Part shown: piece after piece, positions 55,026 to 63,025 of the stretch
Layout of the letters: each line of letters starts with the position of its first letter
How positions within the stretch are numbered: the stretch's first letter is position 1
NCBI RefSeq assembly: GCF_002209485.1
Contig: NZ_NJIX01000001.1
Location: 1,488,001 to 1,552,000 of the forward strand
DNA: 64,000 nucleotides
Source of the DNA: Achromobacter sp. HZ34
Lineage (GTDB): Bacteria > Pseudomonadota > Gammaproteobacteria > Burkholderiales > Burkholderiaceae_B
Direction of reading: 5' to 3'
Translations under genes and position numbers: made by a program
The notes under the pieces: model-generated
What the model was told of the DNA's origin: nothing
The model's database searches: none
Seen by the model: only the letters and a program-made list of their open reading frames with translations

Positions 55026-56105
55026 CTACACCGCCATCGCGCTGCTCGCGCGGGCTACCAATTCGCAAGGCACGTCCTGCCGCAACGCCACGCCTTCGGT
55101 CGACGCAACGCCCGGAATCAGGCGCAGGACCATCTGCGCGGCCGCCGTGCCGATGGCATAGGGATCCGGACGCACGGTGGTCAAGGCAGGCGACAGCAGC
55201 GGCCCCAGCAGCGCGTCGCCGTAGCCGGCCACGCCGCAGTCGCGCGGCACCGCCACGCCGTAAGCCGGCGCGCGCAACAAGGCCGCCATCGCCATATTGT
55301 CATTGGCGAAGGCCAGGGCGCGGGGGCGCGAGGCGGGCGCTTCGGCGGCGAACGCCGCGATGGCGGCCTCGCCCGCGGCGAAGTCATCCGCGACGGTGGC
55401 GCGCACGCACTGCACGTCGCCCGCGGCTGCGCGCATGGCCAGTGCGAAGCCCTCGCCCCGGCGGGTGGCGCGGCTATCCTGCGCACTCGCGGGCAACACA
55501 TAGCGGACGCGCGCCGCGCCTTGTTCAAGGAAATGGCGCGCCACCAGCGCGCCCGCGTCCTGCTGGCGAAAGCCGACCTGGTAGAAAGGCCGGTCCTCCG
55601 CCAGATCCCAGGCTTCCACCACCGGTACGCGCGTACCGCGCAGCAAGGCTTCAATATCGGGCGCATGGTCGCCGCGCGTCAGGATCAGCGCGCTGGGATG
55701 CCAGCCCAGGAAAGTGCGTATCGCCCGCGCTTCGGCATGCTGCAGGTAGTCGCTGCTGGCCAGCAGCAGTTGCAGGCCCTGGCGGTCCAGCACTTCCGTG
55801 ATGCCCTGCACGACGCGGGCGAACGTGGGACTGCCGATGTTCTGCATGACGGCGCCCACCACGCCGCTCTTGGACGACGCCAGGCGGCGCGCCACTTGGC
55901 TGGGCACATAGCCGGTCTGCGCGATGACTTCGCGCAGGCGCTCGCGCACGCCCTCCGACACCAGCTCGGGCGCATTGAAATAACGGGACACGGTGACCAC
56001 CGACACCTGCGCCAGGCGGGCAATGTCGCGATTGGTGGTCGCCAGCAGCTTGGGGCGCGCGCCGCGGCGGCGGGCTGCATTGTCGTCCGGCGCGTCGGCG
56101 TTCAT
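55026..56105 (-). CDS. LacI family regulator of the second sugar-acid operon
   Basis: This 359-residue regulator starts at MNADAPDDNAARRRG. It has the HTH (NRDIARLAQVSVVTVSRYFN), a hinge (YVPSQVARRLASSKSGVVGAV) and the effector domain ending in VAGYGDALLGPLLSPALTTV. In-frame codons upstream have no support as starts. It is divergent from the Bug-aldolase-IlvD operon. Two GntR-subfamily style operators (core AACCGGTT) lie in the shared region. Confidence 0.93.
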   Translation of the reverse strand: MNADAPDDNAARRRGARPKLLATTNRDIARLAQVSVVTVSRYFNAPELVSEGVRERLREVIAQTGYVPSQVARRLASSKSGVVGAVMQNIGSPTFARVVQGITEVLDRQGLQLLLASSDYLQHAEARAIRTFLGWHPSALILTRGDHAPDIEALLRGTRVPVVEAWDLAEDRPFYQVGFRQQDAGALVARHFLEQGAARVRYVLPASAQDSRATRRGEGFALAMRAAAGDVQCVRATVADDFAAGEAAIAAFAAEAPASRPRALAFANDNMAMAALLRAPAYGVAVPRDCGVAGYGDALLGPLLSPALTTVRPDPYAIGTAAAQMVLRLIPGVASTEGVALRQDVPCELVARASSAMAV

Positions 56106-56188
56106 GGAAATCCCGGGATGGCCGCGCTGCGTCCAGGACGCAAGGCGATGGATTGACGGAGGGCGAGGAGGAATAATACACTTTTGCC

Positions 56189-56204
56189 ATGGAACCGGTT
56201 CCAT
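56189..56204. promoter_or_regulatory. LacI-family operator, lacI side
   Basis: ATGGAACCGGTTCCAT is a perfect 16-base palindrome with the central CG of LacI-type operators, 83 bases before the lacI-type start. Confidence 0.65.
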
Positions 56205-56332
56205 ATTGAGTTCTACACGGCTGTGATAGCGGCTTTTCCTTTTGGTCCATGCGGACCGGCGGCTCACCGCGATGATGGCCACGACGACGTCGGCACCAGG
56301 CGCTGGCGTTTTTTTCGAAGCGCTGATGAAAC

Positions 56333-56348
56333 CGGTTCCATAAGCAAA
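56333..56348. promoter_or_regulatory. LacI-family operator, Bug side
   Basis: ATGAAACCGGTTCCAT differs from the other site at one base. It lies 66 bases before the Bug start. Centres are 144 bases apart. Confidence 0.6.
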
Positions 56349-56414
56349 TATCCCAAGCTTATAAGACCGCCCGGGCTTGCCCCTGGCCAATAAAGACAGA
56401 CGGAGACGACACCC

Positions 56415-57410
56415 ATGCCATCGACAGCCATCGCGCGCGCCTTGCTCACCGGCGCGCTAACCCTGACCGCCAGCGCCATCCTGCCCCACGCCGCGCACGC
56501 CAGCTCGGACTACCCGAGCCAGCCCATCACCATCGTGGTGCCCCAGCCCGCGGGCGGCGCCGCGGACCAGTTCGCCCGCCCCTTCGGCCAGGCACTGGGC
56601 AAGGCGCTGGGGCAGTCCGTCATCATCCTGAACCGGCCGGGCGCCAACGGCAACATCGCGGCGGCCAACGTGGCGCACATCACCCCGGCCGACGGCTACA
56701 CGATCTTCTACGGTTCGGTCAGCACGCTGGCCGTGAATCCCCACCTGTACAAGGATGCGGGCTTCGATCCCGTCAAGGATTTCCAGCCGCTGACGCTGAC
56801 CAACCAGACCCCCAACGTGCTGCTGGTGGGGGCGCAAACGCCCTATCGTTCCGTGGCCGACGTGGTTGCCGCTGCCCGCGCCAAGCCGGGCAGCCTGGCC
56901 TTCGGCTCCGCCGGCAATGGCAACACCATGCACCTGGTGGGCCTGCAGTTCCAGGCCAAGGCCGGTGTGCAGCTGATGCACATCCCCTACAAGGGCGGTC
57001 CCGCCGCCTTGAATGACGTGCTGGCCGGACAGATTCCGATGATGTTCCACAATCTGTCGGCGGTGATTCCCTTCCACCAATCGGGCAAGGTCCGCGTGCT
57101 GGCGGTGGCCGATACCAAGCGCTCGCCGCTGCTGCCCGATGTCCCCACCATGGCCGAGGTTGGCTTGACCGGGGTGGAATCCGTGGCCTGGAGCGGCATG
57201 CTGGTGCGTTCCGGCACTCCCGCGCCCATCGTGGAGAAACTGAACGCGGCCATGCGCAAGATTCTCGACGATCCCGCCTTCCGCAAGCCCCTGGAAGCGC
57301 AGGGCTTCGAGATCCTGTCGTCCTCGCCCGACGATTTCACGGTCCGCCTGAAAAAGGATTACCAGTCCATGGGTGACGTGATCCGCGCCGGCAACGTACA
57401 CATCGACTGA
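56415..57410 (+). CDS. Bug family tripartite tricarboxylate transporter substrate-binding protein
   Basis: The 331-residue protein has a signal peptide of about 30 residues ending PHAAHASS, then YPSQPITIVVPQPAGGAAD, NRPGANGNIAAANVA and IPYKGGPAALNDVLAGQIP. It is the third Bug gene and is first in an operon with an HpaI-type aldolase and an IlvD/Edd dehydratase, so the ligand is probably a sugar acid or related carboxylate. No membrane component of the transporter is adjacent. Confidence 0.93.
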   Translation: MPSTAIARALLTGALTLTASAILPHAAHASSDYPSQPITIVVPQPAGGAADQFARPFGQALGKALGQSVIILNRPGANGNIAAANVAHITPADGYTIFYGSVSTLAVNPHLYKDAGFDPVKDFQPLTLTNQTPNVLLVGAQTPYRSVADVVAAARAKPGSLAFGSAGNGNTMHLVGLQFQAKAGVQLMHIPYKGGPAALNDVLAGQIPMMFHNLSAVIPFHQSGKVRVLAVADTKRSPLLPDVPTMAEVGLTGVESVAWSGMLVRSGTPAPIVEKLNAAMRKILDDPAFRKPLEAQGFEILSSSPDDFTVRLKKDYQSMGDVIRAGNVHID

Positions 57411-57438
57411 GCCGCGGCAACAACAAAGAGAGCCCAAC

Positions 57439-58239
57439 ATGCCCTTGCACAACCCCTTCAAGCACGCCCTGAGTGCCGGCCGGCCGCAGATCGGCCTGTG
57501 GTCCACCCTGGCGTCGCCTTTCGTCTCAGAACTGATCGCAGGATCGGGCTACGACTGGCTGCTGCTGGACACCGAACACACGCCCAGCGACGTCCCGCTG
57601 ATGCTGCAGCAGTTGCAGGCCGTCGCGGCCGAGCAGCGCCGGCCCTCCAGCGCCGTGGTGCGCCCCGCCTGGAACGACGCCGTGCTGATCAAGCGCTACC
57701 TGGACATCGGCGCGCAGACGCTGCTGCTGCCCTTCGTGCAGAACGCCGAGGAAGCGGCGGCCGCCGTCGCCGCCATGCGTTATCCCCCGCACGGCATCCG
57801 CGGCATGGGCGGCACCATGCGTGCCAGCCATTTCGGCCGCGATGCGGACTATGTGCGCGACGCCGACAAGGAACTGTGCCTGCTGGTGCAGGTGGAAACG
57901 GAAGAAGCCCTGGACAATATCGAAGCCATCGCGGCGATCGACGGCGTCGACGGCATCTTCGTCGGTCCGGGCGACCTGTCCGCCAGCATGGGCTATCCCG
58001 GCGAGATGCAGCACCCCAAGGTCAGCGCCGCCATCGACGACGCCATCCGCCGCATCCGCGCGTGCAACAAGGCGCCGGGCATACTGATGCTGGACGAGAA
58101 ACGCGCGCGCGCCTGCCTGGAACTGGGCGCCCTGTTCGTCGCCGTGGCCACCGACCAGGTGCTGTTGCGCAAGGCGGCCGACGACGTCGCCGCCCGTTTC
58201 GCCCAGCACCGCACGCCCGTCACCGACAGCCAATACTGA
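57439..58239 (+). CDS. HpcH/HpaI family aldolase
   Basis: The 266-residue class II aldolase has catalytic His47 in LLLDTEHTPSDVPL, Arg in VVRPAWND, LLVQVETEEALDNIEAIAAI with the metal Glu and GIFVGPGDLSASMG with the metal Asp. It is clearly paralogous to the aldolase at 17.9 kb but not identical. In this operon it would split the 2-keto-3-deoxy acid formed by the dehydratase into pyruvate and an aldehyde. It lies 28 bases after the Bug gene. Confidence 0.9.
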   Translation: MPLHNPFKHALSAGRPQIGLWSTLASPFVSELIAGSGYDWLLLDTEHTPSDVPLMLQQLQAVAAEQRRPSSAVVRPAWNDAVLIKRYLDIGAQTLLLPFVQNAEEAAAAVAAMRYPPHGIRGMGGTMRASHFGRDADYVRDADKELCLLVQVETEEALDNIEAIAAIDGVDGIFVGPGDLSASMGYPGEMQHPKVSAAIDDAIRRIRACNKAPGILMLDEKRARACLELGALFVAVATDQVLLRKAADDVAARFAQHRTPVTDSQY

Positions 58240-58264
58240 TCGCCGCATCAAGGAGGACCTCCTC

Positions 58265-60052
58265 GTGAGCCCCACTCGCCCCACCGCCCGCAAGACGCTG
58301 GACCAACTGCGCAGCCAGCGCTGGTTCGCCAACGAGGAGATCCGCGGTTTCGCCCACCGCCAGCGCATGCAGCAGCAAGGCTTTGCCCGTGAAGCCTTTC
58401 TCGGCCGGCCCTGCATCGGCATCCTCAACACCTGGAGCGAACTGTCGCCCTGCCACGCGCATTTGCGCGAGCGCGCCGAATCGGTCAAGCGCGGCATCCT
58501 GCAAGCCGGCGGCTTCCCCTTCGAACTGCCAGCCATGAGCCTGGGCGAAGTGATGGTCAAGCCCACCACCATGATCTACCGCAACTTCCTCGCCATGGAG
58601 GCCGAGGAACTGATGCGCAGCCTGCCCCTGGATGGTGTGGTGCTGATGGGCGGCTGCGACAAGACCACGCCCGGCCTGGTGATGGGCGCGCTGTCCATGG
58701 ACATCCCCGCCATCTATCTGCCCGCCGGTCCCCTGCTGGACGATCGCTACCGCGGCGAAGCCGTCGGCGCGGGCACCCATACGAAGAAGTTCTGGGCCGA
58801 ATACGCCATCGGCAATATCGACCACGCCGAATGGGTGCGCCTGGAAGGCAGGATGGCGCGTTCGCCCGGCACCTGCAACACCATGGGCACGGCCAGCACC
58901 ATGACCGCCATCGTCGAAGCCATGGGCCTGTCGCTGCCCGGCGCCATGGCCATACCGGCGGTCGACAGCGCCCATCCCCGCATGTCCTGGGCCTGTGGCC
59001 AGCGCATCGTGGACATGGTGTGGGACGACCTGAAACCCTCGCGCCTGGTCACGCGTGCCTCCTTCCACAATGCCATCGTCGCCTACATGGCCCTGGGCGG
59101 ATCGACCAACGCCGCCGTGCATTTGCCGGCGATGGCCAACCGCGCGGGCATCGCGCTGACGCTGGACGAACTGGATGCCGTGGCGCGGCGCGTACCGGTG
59201 ATCGTCGACCTCTATCCTTCGGGCAAAGGCCTGATGGAAGACTTCTACTACGCGGGCGGCCTGCCCGCCGTCCTCAAGCAGGTCCGCCAGCATCTGGACC
59301 TGGCCGCGCTCACCATCACGGGCCGCACGCTGGGCGAGGAACTGGACGCCTGGCCGGACGCCGACGAAGGGCCGGCGGCACAGGCGGCCCCCACCATCCG
59401 CGGTTGCGACGCGCCGTTGATCGCCGCCACGCCCGACTGTCCCGAAGCGGGCATGGCCCTGGCCGTGCTGCGCGGCAACCTGTGCCCGGACGGCGCCGTC
59501 ATCAAGCCATCGGCGGCAAGCCCGCGCCTGCTGCGCCACACCGGACGCGCGCTGGTGTTCGACTCCAACGAGGAAATGCTGGCGGCGGTCGACGATCCCG
59601 ATCTGGACGCCGACGAGAACACGGTGCTGGTCCTGCGCAACGCCGGGCCGGTGGGCGGCCCCGGCATGCCGGAGTGGGGCAACCTGCCCATCCCCAAGAA
59701 ACTGCTGCGCCAGGGCGTGCGCGACATGGTCCGTATCTGCGACGGGCGTATGAGCGGCACGCACTACGGCACCTGCATCCTGCACGTGGCCCCCGAAGCG
59801 GCGGTGGGCGGCCCGCTGGCCTTGCTGCGCACGGGCGACCTGGTGCGCCTGGACATCGGCGAGCGGCGCCTCGACATGCTGGTCGCGGAGGAAGAACTTG
59901 TTATCCGCCGCCAGGCCTGGAGTGCCCCGCCGCAGCCTTACCTGCGCGGCTATACGCGCATCTATCAGGCGGAGGTCACGCAGGCAGACCAGGGCTGCGA
60001 TTTCCGCTCGTTGGCGGGCACGGCGCCCACGCCGGAGCCACCGATTTTCTGA
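58265..60052 (+). CDS. IlvD/Edd family dehydratase (arabinonate/xylonate type)
   Basis: The 595-residue enzyme starts at a GTG behind AGGAGG. Iron-sulfur ligand cysteines are visible at 63 (ELSPCHAHL), 131 (GGCDKTTPG) and 204 (SPGTCNTMGTAST), the spacing of sugar-acid dehydratases of this family. The C-terminal half has VLRNAGPVGGPGMPEWG and CDGRMSGTHYGTCILHVAPE. It removes water from an aldonic acid to give a 2-keto-3-deoxy acid. Twenty-five bases separate it from the aldolase gene. Aldonate specificity is inferred. Confidence 0.92.
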   Translation: MSPTRPTARKTLDQLRSQRWFANEEIRGFAHRQRMQQQGFAREAFLGRPCIGILNTWSELSPCHAHLRERAESVKRGILQAGGFPFELPAMSLGEVMVKPTTMIYRNFLAMEAEELMRSLPLDGVVLMGGCDKTTPGLVMGALSMDIPAIYLPAGPLLDDRYRGEAVGAGTHTKKFWAEYAIGNIDHAEWVRLEGRMARSPGTCNTMGTASTMTAIVEAMGLSLPGAMAIPAVDSAHPRMSWACGQRIVDMVWDDLKPSRLVTRASFHNAIVAYMALGGSTNAAVHLPAMANRAGIALTLDELDAVARRVPVIVDLYPSGKGLMEDFYYAGGLPAVLKQVRQHLDLAALTITGRTLGEELDAWPDADEGPAAQAAPTIRGCDAPLIAATPDCPEAGMALAVLRGNLCPDGAVIKPSAASPRLLRHTGRALVFDSNEEMLAAVDDPDLDADENTVLVLRNAGPVGGPGMPEWGNLPIPKKLLRQGVRDMVRICDGRMSGTHYGTCILHVAPEAAVGGPLALLRTGDLVRLDIGERRLDMLVAEEELVIRRQAWSAPPQPYLRGYTRIYQAEVTQADQGCDFRSLAGTAPTPEPPIF

Positions 60053-60192
60053 CGGGGTTTCCGACGGGTAGGCGGCACGGCGCCGCGCATGCATCCGACG
60101 ATCTACGGCACACGGCCATCGCGCTTCGGCATCTTTGTATCGGCTGGCCAGCCAGATTATCCTTGTATGTCCAATGACCGCCGTGCGTGCCT

Positions 60193-61026
60193 ATGCCTTC
60201 TTTCGATTTCAGCCTGACCGACCGTCTGCCCTCCTACCCCGCCGGCGCCGGCCGGCTGCTGCTGGGCGCGCCGCCCTCGCATGGCCAGCCCCTGCTGCTT
60301 TTCGTGCATGGGGCGTATCACGGCGCATGGTGCTATGCCAACTACCTGAGTTACTTCGCCCGCCAGGACATCGCCTGCGCCGCGCTGGATATGCCCGGCC
60401 ATGGTGGCCTGCCGCAGGATGCCAATTTCCTGCACGCAGGCATCCGCGACCTGGCCATTTCGGTACAGCGCGCCGCGGAAAGAATGGAAGGCCCGGTGGT
60501 GCTGGTCGGCCATAGCATGGGCGCGTTACCCGTGCTGGTCGCCGCCACGGAAATGGCGCGTGCGCCGGCCGGCATCGTCCTGCTGGCGCCCTCCCCGCCC
60601 GCCAACCTGCCCGGCGCCGCGGCCCTGCCGACCGTGCCCGAAGACGTGCTGCGCGCCCCGCCGGGCGACGATGAAATCCGCGCGCGCTTTGCCGGCTGTG
60701 CGGCGGACGTGGACGTCAGTGCCATCCGCCGGCGCCTGTGCGCCGAAAGCCCGCAGGTGCTCAACGACCGCTACGCCCTGCGCGTGGCCGTCAATCCCTT
60801 TGCCATGCGCAGCCAGGGCCTGTGCCTGGAGGCGGGACGCGATGACCCCGCGCGCCATCCGGCCGGGCAGGACCGCGCCATCGCCGATTTCTTCGGCTTC
60901 GAACACCAGGCGCTGGCCGACCAGCCGCACGCCATGATGTACGGGGAACAATGGGAAAGCAGCGCGGCAGTGTTGCTGGACTGGTATCAACGGACCTACG
61001 ACAGGCGCCGGCGCGGCACACGCTGA
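60193..61026 (+). CDS. alpha/beta hydrolase
   Basis: The 277-residue protein is read from ATG 60193; a GTG two codons upstream is also possible and neither has a clear ribosome site. The fold shows LLLFVHGAYHGAWCYANYL (oxyanion region), a DMPGHGG turn and the nucleophile Ser in VVLVGHSMGALPVLV. It is likely an esterase or lysophospholipase-type enzyme; substrate is unknown. It is separated from the IlvD gene by 140 bases and may be transcribed independently. Confidence 0.82.
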   Translation: MPSFDFSLTDRLPSYPAGAGRLLLGAPPSHGQPLLLFVHGAYHGAWCYANYLSYFARQDIACAALDMPGHGGLPQDANFLHAGIRDLAISVQRAAERMEGPVVLVGHSMGALPVLVAATEMARAPAGIVLLAPSPPANLPGAAALPTVPEDVLRAPPGDDEIRARFAGCAADVDVSAIRRRLCAESPQVLNDRYALRVAVNPFAMRSQGLCLEAGRDDPARHPAGQDRAIADFFGFEHQALADQPHAMMYGEQWESSAAVLLDWYQRTYDRRRRGTR

Positions 61027-61145
61027 AGCCTCTACACCTTTCGGATAGTACCTGCGGGCTGGCGACCGTCATGTCAGTGTCACCGGGCGGTCATAGCATC
61101 GTTGCACCCCCCAAACGATAAGCCACCCCCGAGAGGCAAAAACCC

Positions 61146-62762
61146 ATGAATACCGCAACCGAGACCGCGGCGCTGCCGCCTTCTCACGGCGCAGCGCGTT
61201 CGCGCTTCGACCAGAAAACCGGTCCCGCCACCGTGATCGTCTTCATCGGCCTGCTGGCCATCGGCCTGTTCTACACGGGGCACAGCCTGTTCCGTGACAT
61301 GGACAACTCGCATGCCAACTTCACCGCCTGGTTCTCCGTGGTGCTGCTGGGCCTGGCGCTGTTGATCGCGCTGGGCTTCGAATTCGTCAATGGCTTCCAC
61401 GACACGGCCAATGCCGTGGCCACGGTCATCTACACCAACTCGCTCGCGCCCAACTTCGCGGTCATGTGGTCGGGCATATTCAACTTCCTGGGCGTGCTGC
61501 TGTCCAGCGGCGCGGTGGCCTTCGGCATCATCTCCCTGCTGCCGGTGGAACTGATCCTGCAAGTGGGCTCCAGCGCCGGCTTCGCCATGGTGTTCGCGCT
61601 GCTGATCGCCGCGATCCTGTGGAACCTGGCGACGTGGTGGCTGGGCCTGCCGGCGTCGTCCTCGCACACGCTGATCGGTTCCATCATTGGCGTGGGCGTG
61701 GCCAACGCCCTGATGAACGGCCGTGACGGCACCGCCGGCGTGGACTGGGCGCAAGCCAAGAGCGTAGGGGTCACCCTGCTGGTGTCGCCCATCGTCGGCT
61801 TCGTGTGCGCGGCGCTGCTGCTGGTCGTCCTGCGCGCCCTGGTCAAGAACCGCGAGCTGTACCAGGAACCCAAGGGCAATGCGCCGCCGCCCTGGTGGAT
61901 CCGCGGCCTGCTGATCCTTACCTGCACCGGCGTGTCCTTCGCCCACGGTTCGAACGATGGCCAGAAAGGCATGGGCCTGATCATGCTGATCCTGGTGGGT
62001 ACCGTGCCGCTGACCTATGGCCTGAATCGCGCCATGCCGGTCGACGAAATGAACCGCTTCGCCGCGGTGGCACAGGCCACGCAAGCGTCGCTGATCCGTT
62101 CGGCGCCCGCCGCCGCGCCGGCCGATCCGCGTGGCGCCCTTACCACCTTCATCCGCACCAATGAAGTGAACGGCGGCGTGATCCCGGCGCTGGCCGCGCT
62201 GACCGGCTCCATCGGCACCCAGGTGCGCCAATATGGCTCGCTGGCCGCGGTGCCGGCCGACGCCGTGGGCAACGTCCGCAACGACATGTACCTGGCGTCG
62301 GAAACCATCAACCGGATGAAGAAGAACAGCAGCATCACCCTGGACGACGAGACGAAGTCCAATCTGGATGCGTTCAAGCGCTCGCTCGATGACTCGACCA
62401 AATTCATTCCGCTGTGGGTGAAGGTGGCCGTGGCGATCGCCTTGGGCCTGGGCACCATGGTGGGCTGGAAGCGCATCGTCGTCACGGTCGGTGAAAAGAT
62501 CGGCAAGACGCACCTGACCTATGCGCAGGGTGCTTCCGCCGAATTGGTGGCCATGGCGACGATCGGCGCCGCTGACGTCTATGGGCTGCCCGTCTCCACC
62601 ACCCACGTGTTGTCGTCCGGTATCGCGGGCACCATGGCGGCCAATCGTTCCGGCCTGCAGTGGAGCACCCTGCGCAACCTGGCGCTGGCCTGGGTACTGA
62701 CCTTGCCGGCCGCGATGCTGCTGGCGGGCGTGCTGTATTGGGCATTCCGGCACGTGTTCTAG
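61146..62762 (+). CDS. PiT family inorganic phosphate transporter
   Basis: The 538-residue protein has about 11 membrane helices and the two PiT signature repeats: EFVNGFHDTANAVATVIYTN near the N-terminus and VSFAHGSNDGQKGMGLIMLI in the middle, plus GLPVSTTHVLSSGIAGTMAA near the C-terminus. A long hydrophilic cytoplasmic stretch lies between helices around residues 300-420. It imports phosphate with a proton as a metal-phosphate complex. It stands alone with a strong terminator. Confidence 0.94.
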   Translation: MNTATETAALPPSHGAARSRFDQKTGPATVIVFIGLLAIGLFYTGHSLFRDMDNSHANFTAWFSVVLLGLALLIALGFEFVNGFHDTANAVATVIYTNSLAPNFAVMWSGIFNFLGVLLSSGAVAFGIISLLPVELILQVGSSAGFAMVFALLIAAILWNLATWWLGLPASSSHTLIGSIIGVGVANALMNGRDGTAGVDWAQAKSVGVTLLVSPIVGFVCAALLLVVLRALVKNRELYQEPKGNAPPPWWIRGLLILTCTGVSFAHGSNDGQKGMGLIMLILVGTVPLTYGLNRAMPVDEMNRFAAVAQATQASLIRSAPAAAPADPRGALTTFIRTNEVNGGVIPALAALTGSIGTQVRQYGSLAAVPADAVGNVRNDMYLASETINRMKKNSSITLDDETKSNLDAFKRSLDDSTKFIPLWVKVAVAIALGLGTMVGWKRIVVTVGEKIGKTHLTYAQGASAELVAMATIGAADVYGLPVSTTHVLSSGIAGTMAANRSGLQWSTLRNLALAWVLTLPAAMLLAGVLYWAFRHVF

Positions 62763-62781
62763 GCGACACGCCACGCACGTG

Positions 62782-62814
62782 ATGGGCCGCCACGCCATCC
62801 GCGTGGCGGCCCAT
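62782..62814 (+). terminator. terminator of the Pit gene
   Basis: A perfect 14-bp stem ATGGGCCGCCACGC with its complement and a five-base loop is followed by TTCATT. Confidence 0.7.
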
Positions 62815-62967
62815 TTCATTGATGAGGACGCTTGGCACCGACGCCCACCGATAAAGAATTTTTTGGCTTTGGGGGGCCCCCCAAAGCCGCATTTCCGGCC
62901 TATCGCCCCGGTGGCTAGCGTCGGGGCATTGCCCGCGGCCCGAGGACGGGTGACGCAGGCTTGCAGC

Positions 62968-62995
62968 TTGCGTGAGAGCTTGCAATGCCTATAAT
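62968..62995 (+). promoter_or_regulatory. sigma-70 promoter of the radical SAM gene
   Basis: TTGCGT (62968-62973) and a perfect TATAAT (62990-62995) are 16 bases apart. The transcript would start near 63002, inside the LexA box, giving a leader of about 24 bases. Confidence 0.65.
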
Positions 62996-62996
62996 G

Positions 62997-63012
62997 CTGT
63001 ATATATATACAG
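62997..63012. promoter_or_regulatory. LexA (SOS) box
   Basis: CTGTATATATATACAG is a perfect palindrome equal to the core of the E. coli-type LexA consensus CTGT-N8-ACAG. It begins one base after the -10 box and would block transcription while LexA is bound. Confidence 0.75.
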
Positions 63013-63025
63013 TAGCGATGCCACC

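Larger units (their letters stand above)
56106..56414. other. intergenic region LacI/Bug with two operators
   Basis: The 309-base divergent region contains two copies of a 16-base ACCGGT-centred palindrome, listed separately, and no gene. Confidence 0.6.

Noticed and set aside
58220-60094. A 624-codon minus-strand open frame
   Set aside because: Antisense to the IlvD/Edd dehydratase, whose iron-sulfur cysteines and ribosome site are clear.
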